From contig DATLYW010000053.1 of the NCBI GenBank assembly GCA_035574315.1, positions 103,802 to 167,801 of the forward strand: 64,000 nucleotides of DNA. The letters run 5' to 3'. The notes below the pieces were generated by a model. It did not search any database. It was not told where the DNA came from and worked only from the letters and a program-made list of their open reading frames with translations. Positions 43,019 to 51,674 of the stretch are shown here, one piece after another (within the stretch, counting starts at the first letter, position 1; the number at the start of each line of letters is the position of its first letter). This DNA is from Candidatus Zixiibacteriota bacterium. Lineage in GTDB: Bacteria > Desulfobacterota > Binatia > UBA9968. The translations under genes were made by a program, and so were the position numbers.

Positions 43019-44020
43019 ATGGCGATGATCCAGGATATGATGCCGACCTTCGAACTCTTTCAGCCGGCGAGCGTCGCCGACGCGGTCGCGCTGCTCGCAA
43101 AGCACGGCAAGGACGCGTGGGTTCTGGCCGGGGGGATGGACAGCCTGGACTGGTTTAAGGATCGCGTCAAGCGACCCAGGGTCGTCGTCGACCTGAGCCA
43201 GATCAAGGAGCTCAGGGGCATCCGCCAGCAGGGCGACGGCGTCGAGATCGGCGCGATGACGACGCTCACGGAGGTCGCGACGAGCTCCCTCATCCAGTCG
43301 CGCTACGCGCTTCTGGCTCAGGCCGCGCGCAAGGTCGCGACTCCCCAGATCCGCCACCAGGGGACGCTCGGCGGCAACGTCGCCCAGGATACGCGCTGCT
43401 GGTATTACCGGGGCGGGATGCCTTGTTACCGCGCCGGCGGCAACACGTGCTACGCGGACACGCCGACGGCCATGAACCGGGAGCACTGCCTGTTCGAGGC
43501 CGACCGCTGCGTGGCGGTGTCGCCGTCGGACACGGCGCCGGCGTTGATCGCGCTGGACGCGCGGTTCGTCATCCGGAACGCCAAGGGAGAGCGAACGGTC
43601 CCGGCAGAGGAATTTTTCATCGGCCCGAAGACCGACATCACGCGCATGACGGTCCTCAGGCCGGGCGACCTGCTCACGGCGATCCGGATTCCCGGAACCT
43701 GGGCGGGCGCGCGCTTCTATTTCGAGAAGGTCGCGGATCGCGAGGCCTGGGACTTCCCGCTGGTCAACGTCGCTTCCGCGATGATCGTCGACGGGGGCGT
43801 CATCAAGCAGGCGCGGATCGCGGTGGGCGGCGTCGCCGCCCGTCCGCTGCGGCTCAAGGCGGTGGAGGACAGCCTGAAAGGTGAAAAGCCGAGCGAAGAC
43901 GTTGCGGACCTTGCCGGCCGGACGGCGATCTGGGGCGCCAAGCCGCTCAACTACAATCATTTCAAGGTGCTGCTGATGAAGAACCTGGTGAAGAGGGCGG
44001 TGCGGGGGGTCAAGGTTTAG
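43019..44020 (+). CDS. FAD-binding subunit with Cys-rich (4Fe-4S-like) insertion
   Basis: A 333-aa medium subunit. The FAD contacts are WVLAGGMDSLDWF near residue 36 and TLGGNVAQDTRC near residue 120. Right after it lies an insertion with five cysteines: CWYYRGGMPC, GGNTCY, EHCLF and DRCVAV. PaoB and the 4-hydroxybenzoyl-CoA reductase beta subunit carry a [4Fe-4S] cluster in the same region, so an added cluster is likely. The gene starts 14 nt after the large subunit, and the next gene begins immediately after its stop. Confidence 0.88.
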   Translation: MAMIQDMMPTFELFQPASVADAVALLAKHGKDAWVLAGGMDSLDWFKDRVKRPRVVVDLSQIKELRGIRQQGDGVEIGAMTTLTEVATSSLIQSRYALLAQAARKVATPQIRHQGTLGGNVAQDTRCWYYRGGMPCYRAGGNTCYADTPTAMNREHCLFEADRCVAVSPSDTAPALIALDARFVIRNAKGERTVPAEEFFIGPKTDITRMTVLRPGDLLTAIRIPGTWAGARFYFEKVADREAWDFPLVNVASAMIVDGGVIKQARIAVGGVAARPLRLKAVEDSLKGEKPSEDVADLAGRTAIWGAKPLNYNHFKVLLMKNLVKRAVRGVKV

Positions 44021-44887
44021 ATGGAGTGGCTTCGCCGGGAGCGCAATCCCTGGGGCCAGGAAATTCTCGTCGGCCTGTCGTGGGATCTGATGTGGGTGGC
44101 GGTGGCGGTGGCGGCGCTGGCGGTCGTGGCGCACGCGGCGCTGTACCACTGGCGCTGGCGCAGGCTTCCCGCCGGGGAAACTCAGCGGACCGGGGATGTG
44201 TCGAGCCGGCTCCCGAAGTGGGTCCTGCGCCACACGCTGGCGTCGCGGCTGTTCCATTGGGTGATGGCGGCGTCGGTCCTCACGCTGCTCGGCACGGCAT
44301 TTCTGCCGATCTGGGGGGTCAAGTTCGCGTGGGTGACGCCGCACTGGATCGCTGGCTTGGCGCTCACCGCGGCAATCGCCTTCCATGTCGTCCACGCCTC
44401 CTTTTATAAGGGGCTCGGCCTGATGTGGGTGAGCGGGCGCGATCTCCGCGACGGGTGGCTGGCGCTCAAGCAGATCTTCGACCGCTCGGCGCCGGCACCG
44501 GGAAAACCGGGAAAGAACCCGCTCGAAAACAAGCTCTTCCATCACGCCGCGGCGCTCGCCGTGCTGGCGACGATCGCCACCGGCCTCGCCATGATGGCGA
44601 AGGTCGACACCCCGTGGTGGGAGCGCAATCCTTACGTTCTCGACGACGGCACCTGGGGAATCATCTACGTGATCCACGGCGCCGCGAGCGTGGCGCTCAT
44701 CGCCCTGATCCTCGTCCACGTATATTTCGCCGTCCGGCCCGAAAAGCGCTGGATCACGCTCTCGATGCTGCACGGTTTTATCCCGCGCGAGCGCTACCTC
44801 GAGCACCACGACCCGAGCCGCTGGCCGGTCGAGCTGGAGCGAAGCGACGCGACCGCGGGCCGCAGAGGCGAAGCGGCCGCTCGATGA
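44021..44887 (+). CDS. Cytochrome b membrane subunit (FdhI/Ni-hydrogenase b-type)
   Basis: A 288-aa membrane protein with about five hydrophobic helices. Probable haem-ligand histidines are in RLFHWVMAAS, GLALTAAIAFHVVHASFY and HGAASVALIALILVHVYF. The layout resembles gamma subunits of formate dehydrogenase, which oxidise periplasmic enzymes and reduce quinone. Its start codon abuts the stop of the FAD subunit gene. With the Tat-exported hydroxylase this suggests direct electron transfer to the quinone pool. Confidence 0.85.
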   Translation: MEWLRRERNPWGQEILVGLSWDLMWVAVAVAALAVVAHAALYHWRWRRLPAGETQRTGDVSSRLPKWVLRHTLASRLFHWVMAASVLTLLGTAFLPIWGVKFAWVTPHWIAGLALTAAIAFHVVHASFYKGLGLMWVSGRDLRDGWLALKQIFDRSAPAPGKPGKNPLENKLFHHAAALAVLATIATGLAMMAKVDTPWWERNPYVLDDGTWGIIYVIHGAASVALIALILVHVYFAVRPEKRWITLSMLHGFIPRERYLEHHDPSRWPVELERSDATAGRRGEAAAR

Positions 44888-45294
44888 GCGCGTCGATCGA
44901 AAGCGCGCTCAGGGAGCGCATCGAGACGGTCGAGTCGGCTTACGAGTTCATGCTGGCCTATGCCGCTCAGGGCGCGACCGGCGAAGAAGAGGGCGGCGCG
45001 CCGTCGGAGGTCCGCGAGCAGTTGAAGCGGTCGGAGCGGGCGCTGGAGGGCCTCGGCGCTCTCGCCCGGCAATGGGCCGCGACCCGGGAAGCGAGCGTGC
45101 GGGAGGCGTACGATGCCTTCGTCGACGCTCTCGACCGCGACGCCCGGAGCAGCCGCGCGGCGCTGCAGGTCGTCCTTGCCCAGCGCGCGATCAGCTCCCA
45201 GCTCGTCGACGACCTGAACGCGCTCATCTGCCTGCGATCCCTCCTCACCGGACTTTTCCTGCTCGACGAGATCCTCGAGCACCGGGGGAGTTGA
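44884..45294 (+). CDS. Unknown helical protein, last gene of molybdo-enzyme operon
   Basis: A 136-aa, Ala/Arg/Glu-rich protein predicted all-helical, with no motif recognised. Its ATG overlaps the cytochrome b stop (ATGA), so it belongs to the operon. Residues 40-70 are strongly charged. An assembly or stability role for the exported complex is possible only by position. Confidence 0.7.
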   Translation: MSASIESALRERIETVESAYEFMLAYAAQGATGEEEGGAPSEVREQLKRSERALEGLGALARQWAATREASVREAYDAFVDALDRDARSSRAALQVVLAQRAISSQLVDDLNALICLRSLLTGLFLLDEILEHRGS

Positions 45295-45554
45295 AGGCGC
45301 GCCAGCGCCCACGAGCTGCAGAGAGCAGTGAGCGGACAAGTGTCAGCACCTCTCGGTCACCCAGATGCCAATAGCTCGGTCCTCCGTCTCCGGTCCTCGG
45401 TCGTTTCCAAGAAATTCTTGCCCTGATTTTGCAGAACGCGTAAAATCCGCGGTTGATACAAGAATTGTCGCACCGGCGTTTTGCGCAGGCCAAGGGGCGT
45501 TCGATCTGAGCCGGCAATTTTCCGGTGCCGGCCGGCACTTTGCGGAGAAATGTT

Positions 45555-46535
45555 GTGGGACGGGATCGGCCCGTACTGCGCGCTATCAAGCTTCTCTCCT
45601 TGATCGAGAACAACAAGGGCGGGCTCCGGGTGGCGGACATGGCGCGGCAGCTCGACGCGCACCCGCGGGCGATTTACCGGGACCTGCAGGTCCTGGAGCG
45701 GTTGCCGGTGCCGATCTACCAGGACAGAAGCGGGCGGGAAGTTTATTGGAAGCTCGATCCGGATTTTCGCAAGACCCTCTCGATACCGGTCACGCTCTCG
45801 GAGCTCCTCGCCGTTTACCTTGCCCAGGATGCACTGCGGCCCCTGGAGGGGACCGTCCTCTACGAGTCGCTGCAGTCGCTTTTCGACAAGGTCCGGGCGG
45901 GAATACCCAGATCCCTGTTCCGCGAGCTGGTCGACCTGCGGGGGGCGTTCGTTTCGGATCTTCCGGCGCAAAAAGAGTATCGAACGCACCGTGAGTTCGT
46001 GGAGATCGTCAACGAGGCGATCCGGGAGCGGCGCACGCTCCGGCTGGTGTACCATCCCAGGGATCAGGAGCCGGGCGAGCGCCGGATCGATCCGTACGCC
46101 GTGCACCTGCGCAACGGTACCCTCTATGTGATCGGCTACTGCCACGTCCGCAAGGATGTCCGGACGTTCGTGGTGGACCGGATGCGAAAAATCACCATGA
46201 CCGGCGAGCGTTTCCCTGCGCCCGTGGGGTTCTCGCTAGCGAATTACCTGCGCCACAGCTTCGGCATATTTCGCGAGGACATCGTTCGAGTGAAAGTCCG
46301 ATTTCACAAATCCCTCAGCCGCTATCTTCAGGAGCGCCGCTGGCACCCGAGCCAGCGGAACAAGAAGCGTACGGACGGCTCCTTAGAGCTCACTTTCGAG
46401 GTGGCGGGAACGAAGGAAATCAAGACCTGGATTCTGGGCTTCGGTGCGCTCGCGACAGTTTTGGAGCCGGCGGCGTTGAGGGAGGAAATTGTAGGAGAGC
46501 TGCGAAAGAGCCTGAAGGGCTACGGAGGGCGATAG
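45555..46535 (+). CDS. WYL-domain transcriptional regulator (YafY/PafC-like)
   Basis: About 326 aa from GTG at 45555, which has GGAG 9 nt upstream; an in-frame GTG at 45525 would add ten residues. The N-terminal winged HTH is VADMARQLDAHPRAIYRDLQVLERL (about residues 25-50). The WYL ligand domain is RTLRLVYHPRDQEPGERRIDPYAVHLRNGTLYVIGYC near residue 165, followed by the WCX domain (VRFHKSLSRYLQERRWHPSQ). Family members sense nucleic acids or small ligands. It stands between the molybdo-enzyme operon and the CRISPR locus, so either could be its target. Confidence 0.88.
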   Translation: MGRDRPVLRAIKLLSLIENNKGGLRVADMARQLDAHPRAIYRDLQVLERLPVPIYQDRSGREVYWKLDPDFRKTLSIPVTLSELLAVYLAQDALRPLEGTVLYESLQSLFDKVRAGIPRSLFRELVDLRGAFVSDLPAQKEYRTHREFVEIVNEAIRERRTLRLVYHPRDQEPGERRIDPYAVHLRNGTLYVIGYCHVRKDVRTFVVDRMRKITMTGERFPAPVGFSLANYLRHSFGIFREDIVRVKVRFHKSLSRYLQERRWHPSQRNKKRTDGSLELTFEVAGTKEIKTWILGFGALATVLEPAALREEIVGELRKSLKGYGGR

Positions 46536-46617
46536 CTACGACGCCGAAGGCAGCGGCCGAATGGGGGAAAATCGGGGACCGGTTTTTGCCCGCAAAGCGG
46601 CCTGCTTGAACGGTTTG

Positions 46618-46788
46618 AACCGCCGCGAAGCGGCCGTCAGACATTGGACACGATCCGACACACGTCCGTGGTATAGGGAATACTCGGTTCGAGGTCGAAG
46701 AGTATGGATCGACGAGAGATCATGACCAAAGCTGCCGCCTGGATGCAGGCGCGGGAGTGGAAACAAAAACTCGCCAAGCGGCGGGAGC
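46618..46788 (+). repeat. 171-bp direct duplication, copy 1 (degenerate)
   Basis: This copy matches 47704-47874 with about ten mismatches in 171 positions. It contains the upstream region and the first codons of the HD gene (MDRREIMTK, KQKLAKRRER), but the frame stops at TGA 46791-46793, three nt beyond the aligned segment. Similarity resumes weakly near 46845-46875. It is a fragment left by duplication around the ORF6N cargo. Confidence 0.85.
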
Positions 46789-46886
46789 GTTGAGCCTTTC
46801 GAACCGGGGAGCATTGGCGGTGTGGCGGAAAACGCGAGTGTAGCCCGATCGAGCTGAACGTGCTGGCGGAGCGGGTGTTCTTCGGG

Positions 46887-46906
46887 ACTTTCGGAATTCC
46901 GGAAGT
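46887..46906. repeat. Near-perfect 20-bp palindrome, left border of ORF6N cargo
   Basis: ACTTTCGGAATTCCGGAAGT has one mismatch between arms. It is related to the palindromes at 47678, 54224 and 55709 by the shared form ACTTyCGGrAATwCCyG. Confidence 0.6.
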
Positions 46907-46949
46907 CAGTGCTGGCTAGGAATTCTTCTCGACAAAAGTTGGCCAGGAC

Positions 46950-47075
46950 GTGAGTGAACAGGTGCTCGCTGCGACGTTAGGTTCCGAGCCACAAGTTGTG
47001 ACCTTGGCGCTGGAATCTGCTCGGAGCAAGAGGCTATTCCATCGCGACGGTGAAGGTCGTTCGTACGATGGGTGA
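46950..47075 (+). pseudogene. Fragment of a CARF/ring-nuclease-like Cas accessory protein
   Basis: A 41-codon reading frame starting GTG reads SEQVLAATLGSEPQVVTLAL and ends after RSYDG at a TGA. The TLGxxPQVVTxAL element is the typical first strand and loop of CARF-domain ring nucleases and Csx-type proteins. Only the N-terminus remains. It lies between a truncated HD fragment and the ORF6N gene, so it seems to be debris of an older CRISPR accessory gene. Confidence 0.45.
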
Positions 47076-47662
47076 GTCTTTTTAAGCGGGTTTGGTGGCA
47101 GCCGGTGAAACCAAATCGAGCTTCCAATCGTGCGGTTCCCATTGAGACGGCAATTCAGACGCTCCGAGGCGAAAGGGTGATTCTGGACGCGGACCTGGCG
47201 AGGATCTACGGCGTTGAAACGCGGGTGTTGAACCAAGCGGTTCGGCGCAATCGCGAAAAATTCCCCGCCGATTTCATGTTTCAGCTCAACAGGGTTGAAA
47301 CGAGACAGTTGAACCGATCACAAGTTGTGATCGGTTCGCAGAAGCACCGGGATCCCCGGTTTCTCCCCTACGCGTTTACCGAACACGGCGCGATCATGGC
47401 AGCCAACGTGCTCAATAGCCCTCGGGCCGTTCAAATGAGCGTATTCGTGGTCCGTGCCTTCGTTCGTTTGCGCCAAATGGTCGGCGCTCGCGGAGAAATG
47501 GCCGCTAAGCTGTCTGAGCTGGAGCGGAAAGTCGCAAGCCACGACGGCGATATCAAAGCGTTGTTTGATGCCATCCGCCGACTAATGGCGCCGCATCAGC
47601 CGCAGAAAAGAAAGATCGGGTTTGTGGTGGAAGAAAAGGCCGGCGGATACGGGCGGCGATAG
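47072..47662 (+). CDS. ORF6N-domain DNA-binding protein (phage-type cargo)
   Basis: A 196-aa protein from GTG at 47072 (later in-frame starts are possible). The ORF6N domain, related to KilA-N/Rha phage proteins, is clear: ETAIQTLRGERVILDADLARIYGVETRVLNQAVRRN and FMFQLN, then LPYAFTEHGAIMAANVLNS. The C-terminus is a short coiled coil (MAAKLSELERKVASHDGDIKALFDAIRRL). The gene separates the two copies of a 171-bp duplication, and palindromes lie on both sides, so it is an insertion in the cas locus. Confidence 0.8.
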   Translation: MSLFKRVWWQPVKPNRASNRAVPIETAIQTLRGERVILDADLARIYGVETRVLNQAVRRNREKFPADFMFQLNRVETRQLNRSQVVIGSQKHRDPRFLPYAFTEHGAIMAANVLNSPRAVQMSVFVVRAFVRLRQMVGARGEMAAKLSELERKVASHDGDIKALFDAIRRLMAPHQPQKRKIGFVVEEKAGGYGRR

Positions 47663-47677
47663 TGCCCGGATTTCTTT

Positions 47678-47701
47678 GCGTTTCCGGAATTCCGGAAACG
47701 C
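47678..47701. repeat. Perfect 24-bp palindrome, right border of ORF6N cargo
   Basis: A fully symmetric 24-bp palindrome has core TTTCCGGAATTCCGGAAA flanked by GCG/CGC. It lies 15 nt after the ORF6N stop and 2 nt before the second copy of the 171-bp duplication. Confidence 0.75.
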
Positions 47702-47703
47702 GA

Positions 47704-47874
47704 AACCGCCGCGAAGCGGCCGTCAGACATTGGACACGATCCGACACGCGTCTGTGCTATAGCGAACGCTCGGTTCGAGGTCGAAGAGTATGGATCGACG
47801 AGAGATCATGACCAAAACCGCCGCCTGGATGCAGGCGCGGGGTTGGAAACAAAAACTCGCCAAGCGGCGGGAGC
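47704..47874 (+). repeat. 171-bp direct duplication, copy 2 (intact HD-gene start)
   Basis: This is the intact copy. It carries the leader region and the first 28 codons of the HD gene that begins at 47790. A TATAGC element at 47758-47763 may be part of the cas promoter; the corresponding base run in copy 1 reads TATAGG. Confidence 0.85.
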
Positions 47875-48227
47875 ACGAGCAGAGCCTCTTCGAACACAGC
47901 CTGATCGAACTGGACGTGCTGATGGAGCTGCTGCCGATCCTCGCGAGCCCCCGCCACTACGGGCTGAGGGAGGAAGAGCAGCGAATCCTCGCTGTCGCCG
48001 TCCTCGTGCACGACGTGGGGAAAGAAACTGACGCATGGCAGGCGTACATTCGCAACCCGCGGCGCGATCAATGGGTGCCTCACGTGATCCCCGAGCTGAC
48101 GCGCGGCGTGGTACCCGAGCTTTGCGCCGCCGTGGGCTTTCAGGACCTCGCCGAGCCGGTCCAGCGCATCATGGCCCACTGCGCCGAGTTTCACCACGCC
48201 CGGGAAGGTAATGGCGGAAGGCCGTAA
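47790..48227 (+). CDS. Stand-alone HD-domain nuclease (Cas3''-like or Cas10d HD remnant)
   Basis: A 145-aa HD-family protein. The N-terminus KRREHEQSLFEHSLIELDVLM carries the first histidine, LVHDVGKETDAWQ is the HD pair, and PVQRIMAHCAEFHH holds the later histidines. It may be a separate Cas3'' nuclease, as in subtype I-A, or a truncated remnant of the HD domain of Cas10d/Csc3 (I-D). The stop overlaps the cas3 start (TAATG), implying coupled translation. It is odd because the following Cas3 already has its own HD domain. Confidence 0.7.
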   Translation: MDRREIMTKTAAWMQARGWKQKLAKRREHEQSLFEHSLIELDVLMELLPILASPRHYGLREEEQRILAVAVLVHDVGKETDAWQAYIRNPRRDQWVPHVIPELTRGVVPELCAAVGFQDLAEPVQRIMAHCAEFHHAREGNGGRP

Positions 48228-50635
48228 TGAACAACTATCAAGATTGTGAGGCAGAAGAGCTTTTTCGGCGCATAGCAAACCTGCCCCCAGGCAAGCACCC
48301 CTACATGTATCAGACCGAGACGCTTCGCCTGTTGAGCGAGGGCAAGTCTGTCCTGCTACATGCTCCTACGGGATCAGGAAAATCCGAGGCAGCGTTCGTA
48401 CCGTTTCTAGCGTTTCGCGGCCAGCACCACTTCCCTGCGCGGCTGATCTATGTTCTGCCAAGCCGCGCACTCGTCGAGGCCATCGCACATCGTTTCCGAA
48501 CGCTGGCTGATGATCTCGAAAGTCACGTCCGAGTAGCAGCCCACCACGGACGACGACCGGAGAGTGTCCTGTTCTACGCTGACGTTGTGGTGGCTACGGT
48601 GGATCAGGTGATCAGTTCGTACGCGTGCGCTCCGCTGACGCTCGGTGTCCGCCATGGAAACATCCCAGCAGGGGCTGTAGCTACGAGCTTCGTAGTGTTT
48701 GATGAAGTACATACCTTCGATCCGGAGCGCGCGCTCCAGTCCTGCCTGATTGTTGCTTCCAGGCTTAAGGTCGCTGGGGTGCCCTTCGTGATCATGACAG
48801 CCACGCTTGCGAGCCAGGCGCGGGATCTTATGCGGGATCGTCTTGGTCTTACACTCGTAGAGGCTCGGGAAGCAGACATTCCAGTCCGCAGGCAGCGGAG
48901 AGTTACCCTCCGCATGGCCCTTGAGCGGCAACTGACCCCCGATGTCGTCCGCGAAGTCGCAGCGAACTCGTCACGACGGATTTTGGTCGTGTGCAATACA
49001 GTTGATCGCGCGGTTGCGCTTTGCGGCGCTCTCGTTGACCTGAATCCGGTTCTCGTGCACAGCCGGTTCCTCGATGACGATCGGACTGCGCAGAACAATC
49101 GGGTGCAGGCTGTTCTGGGGCAGAACGGCCGAGGATTCGCGCTCGTACTGGCGACCCAAGCTGTGGAGGTCGGGCTTGACATCTCGTGTGATGTGCTTCT
49201 CACAGAACTCTGCCCTGTGGACGCGCTCATCCAGCGCGCAGGACGGTGCGCTCGGTGGGCGGAGACCCCCGGTGAACTCGTCGTCTTCGGGTTACCGCAA
49301 GAGAACGGGAAATGGGTAGCAGCGCCGTACGACGAGGAGATCCTACAAAGCACAGCCCGCACGTTGGAAGAGGTCCAGGGGAAGATCCTCACATGGGATC
49401 TTGAACAGGAACTCGTGGATCGAGTGTTGGGTCCCCGGTACAAGGCTTGGCTGGATCACAGCATGGCCGCTCAGGCAGCGAAGAAGCTCGCTGATGCTGC
49501 CTTCACGGGCGACAGAAAAAAGGCGGAGGAAGCAGTCCGGGAAACCGATTCCGTCGAAGTGACACTGCACTCCAACCCAGAGAAGCTGAGAGGACAGCTT
49601 CGCTTCCTTCCTCGGATCGCCGTATCCGTCGGCCTCGTGCGCCGCTTTGTAAGCGAGCATCCGGATGCAGTATGGTCGCTTGACGTGGACGCAAGTGGCG
49701 GGGCTGACGAGAGCCACGGCGCCGAGTCCGTAGAGCGTGTTCGAGAGTCCAGGGATGTTCGTTTCGGGCGGGTCTACATCCTCTCTTCTCATGTCTCATA
49801 TTCGAGCGAGACAGGGCTGTTCTTCGAGGGGGAGAGTGTAGACTGGAAACCGCTGAGTGCTCAGCCGCGCTCTGTCCTTCCCGTGCGAGGACGGCTCCTG
49901 GAAACGCTGGAACAACACGTCAGAAGAGGTATATCGAGCTTCCGGAGGATTGTCAGCGTAAAGGAGGGCTACGGTCTGGACAGGATCGCCTCCGTCATTG
50001 GTCTCCCGCGGGACGAGCTTGAGCGCCTAGTTATCGTCGGCCAGATCTTTCACGATCTCGGCAAAGCGAACGACGCGTGGCAACGCGCCGCGTGGGAGAC
50101 CGTGGATCTTTGGCTCCAGGAGAATCCGTCAAACGTCGACCGGCTAACATCGGAGGAGCAAAAACTGCTCGAGGCGGACCGACAGCGCACCTTCCTTGCC
50201 CGCTTCCCGTCTCTTGCCGATCAGTCAAGAGAACCAGGGCGGCCTCCTCACGCGACCATCGGAGCTTATGTTCTATGGGATTGGTTGAGTCGACAGTGGA
50301 GCAATTTGGGGGCAGCCGCGGCTCTCGCAATGGCCCATCACCACTCCGTGCGGGCCTGTCAGGTACCCCGCTATCGCTTGCGAGACGGCTGGGCCGACTT
50401 GGCTCAGCGGTTGATGCGAGAAGAGACCGCGATGGAGATCGACAGCCACTTAGCGGGCAGAAGCAAGCAAGAATCCACAACCAGGCTTCCTTGCACCATG
50501 CCGCCATTTCACCAGGAAAAGCTGTACACGCTTTACGTCCTGCTGTCGCGCTGCCTGAGCGTGTCAGACCGCATGGCGGCAGGAGGAGGAGAAGATGCAA
50601 TTCTGGATTACGAAAAGTGGGCTGGAAATCTTTGA
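48227..50635 (+). CDS. cas3: CRISPR-associated helicase-nuclease Cas3 (helicase-HD)
   Basis: An 802-aa protein. The helicase domain has motif I APTGSGKSEAAF, motif II FDEVHTFD, TATLASQ, and motif VI LIQRAGRCAR. The HD domain is C-terminal, with IFHDLGKANDAWQ, PPHATIGAYVL, MAHHHS and the final aspartate in CLSVSDRMA. Helicase-HD order is the reverse of the usual HD-helicase. It unwinds and degrades target DNA recruited by Cascade. Its end overlaps the next gene by 41 nt. Confidence 0.92.
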   Translation: MNNYQDCEAEELFRRIANLPPGKHPYMYQTETLRLLSEGKSVLLHAPTGSGKSEAAFVPFLAFRGQHHFPARLIYVLPSRALVEAIAHRFRTLADDLESHVRVAAHHGRRPESVLFYADVVVATVDQVISSYACAPLTLGVRHGNIPAGAVATSFVVFDEVHTFDPERALQSCLIVASRLKVAGVPFVIMTATLASQARDLMRDRLGLTLVEAREADIPVRRQRRVTLRMALERQLTPDVVREVAANSSRRILVVCNTVDRAVALCGALVDLNPVLVHSRFLDDDRTAQNNRVQAVLGQNGRGFALVLATQAVEVGLDISCDVLLTELCPVDALIQRAGRCARWAETPGELVVFGLPQENGKWVAAPYDEEILQSTARTLEEVQGKILTWDLEQELVDRVLGPRYKAWLDHSMAAQAAKKLADAAFTGDRKKAEEAVRETDSVEVTLHSNPEKLRGQLRFLPRIAVSVGLVRRFVSEHPDAVWSLDVDASGGADESHGAESVERVRESRDVRFGRVYILSSHVSYSSETGLFFEGESVDWKPLSAQPRSVLPVRGRLLETLEQHVRRGISSFRRIVSVKEGYGLDRIASVIGLPRDELERLVIVGQIFHDLGKANDAWQRAAWETVDLWLQENPSNVDRLTSEEQKLLEADRQRTFLARFPSLADQSREPGRPPHATIGAYVLWDWLSRQWSNLGAAAALAMAHHHSVRACQVPRYRLRDGWADLAQRLMREETAMEIDSHLAGRSKQESTTRLPCTMPPFHQEKLYTLYVLLSRCLSVSDRMAAGGGEDAILDYEKWAGNL

Positions 50636-51674
50636 TGTTGCCAGGGCCTACGGTCTGGCAGCCCTTCTGAGCTTCGCTGACGAAGACCAATCATCCTCAC
50701 CGGAAATAAAGGATGTCGGCACGGCATATCGAATCAACCTCCCTAACGGTAAACCATCGCTGTCTCGTCTAAAAGATCGCGGCAACACCGGCTGGCTGGA
50801 AGCGTTTACCGTCGGTGATTTCCGCGATCCCCTCTCGGCCCAGTGGAACTGCTTGTTTATCACCGACACTGCCGGCCAGAGGGAAACCAAGCGGTTTTCC
50901 GTGCAGTCCGCTCTCGAAAAATTCGTTGATGACCTTCGTGCACGTGAGAGCGTTGCTCTGGTACCGAAGTTCGATGGGGAAGAGACGCTACCCGGCGCGC
51001 TCGATCCGACAGCGTTTAAGGGGCTCCGCGGCCGTACTCGTGGACAGTACAGCGAGGGACAAACCAAGGTGGATCGCTTCAACTGGGCGCTCGGATGCGT
51101 GGGTGGAGCCTTGGCTGGGCGGTTCGTGTACCAGAGAAACGCAGGGTACTTCGTCCTTTACCCGATGCCAGAATCGGTGAAATGGACAGATTTCCGGGAG
51201 CTAAGGCAGGAGACGTACGGTGAACGGCTAAACTACCTGAGCGTCCAGAATGCCGCCGCGCACTACTCCGTTGTTCTTGCGGAACGTTTGCGGCAGAGGG
51301 CGGCCAGCGGATTGTCATCAACGCCGCGCTACTCAAACATCCTGTATTTCTCTCTGTTCAAGACCGGTAATCAGTGGAAGCCCGGAACCGCTGGGCATCT
51401 GAACCTTCAGCCTCTCCTGGAACTCGCGACCCAGCGGCCGAACGATGCGGAAGGCGTGTTTAACGTCTGGCGATACCTCTTTCGCAGGGGTAGCGTGCGA
51501 GGCAATGAGGACCTTGCCCTCGCGATCACCGACTTCATCATGCATCCCACCCTCACGACCTACGAACGGCACGTTCGGGTCTTCACCCGTTATATAGCAC
51601 GGGGCACTACCGTGGAATTCCAGTACAGCGAACAATCTTTAAAGGAGGTGACCGCCCTTGTCTCGTCTCAGTGA
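50595..51674 (+). CDS. Cascade large subunit, Cas8a-like
   Basis: A 359-aa protein from ATG at 50595 behind GGAGGAGGAGAAG. No catalytic motif is visible. Length, position right after cas3 and before a small helical subunit, and composition resemble Cas8a (Csa4/Cst1-like). Sequence similarity for this subunit is weak across subtypes, so the name is from context. It would recognise the PAM. The first Shine-Dalgarno of the next gene lies within its 3' end. Confidence 0.65.
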   Translation: MQFWITKSGLEIFDVARAYGLAALLSFADEDQSSSPEIKDVGTAYRINLPNGKPSLSRLKDRGNTGWLEAFTVGDFRDPLSAQWNCLFITDTAGQRETKRFSVQSALEKFVDDLRARESVALVPKFDGEETLPGALDPTAFKGLRGRTRGQYSEGQTKVDRFNWALGCVGGALAGRFVYQRNAGYFVLYPMPESVKWTDFRELRQETYGERLNYLSVQNAAAHYSVVLAERLRQRAASGLSSTPRYSNILYFSLFKTGNQWKPGTAGHLNLQPLLELATQRPNDAEGVFNVWRYLFRRGSVRGNEDLALAITDFIMHPTLTTYERHVRVFTRYIARGTTVEFQYSEQSLKEVTALVSSQ

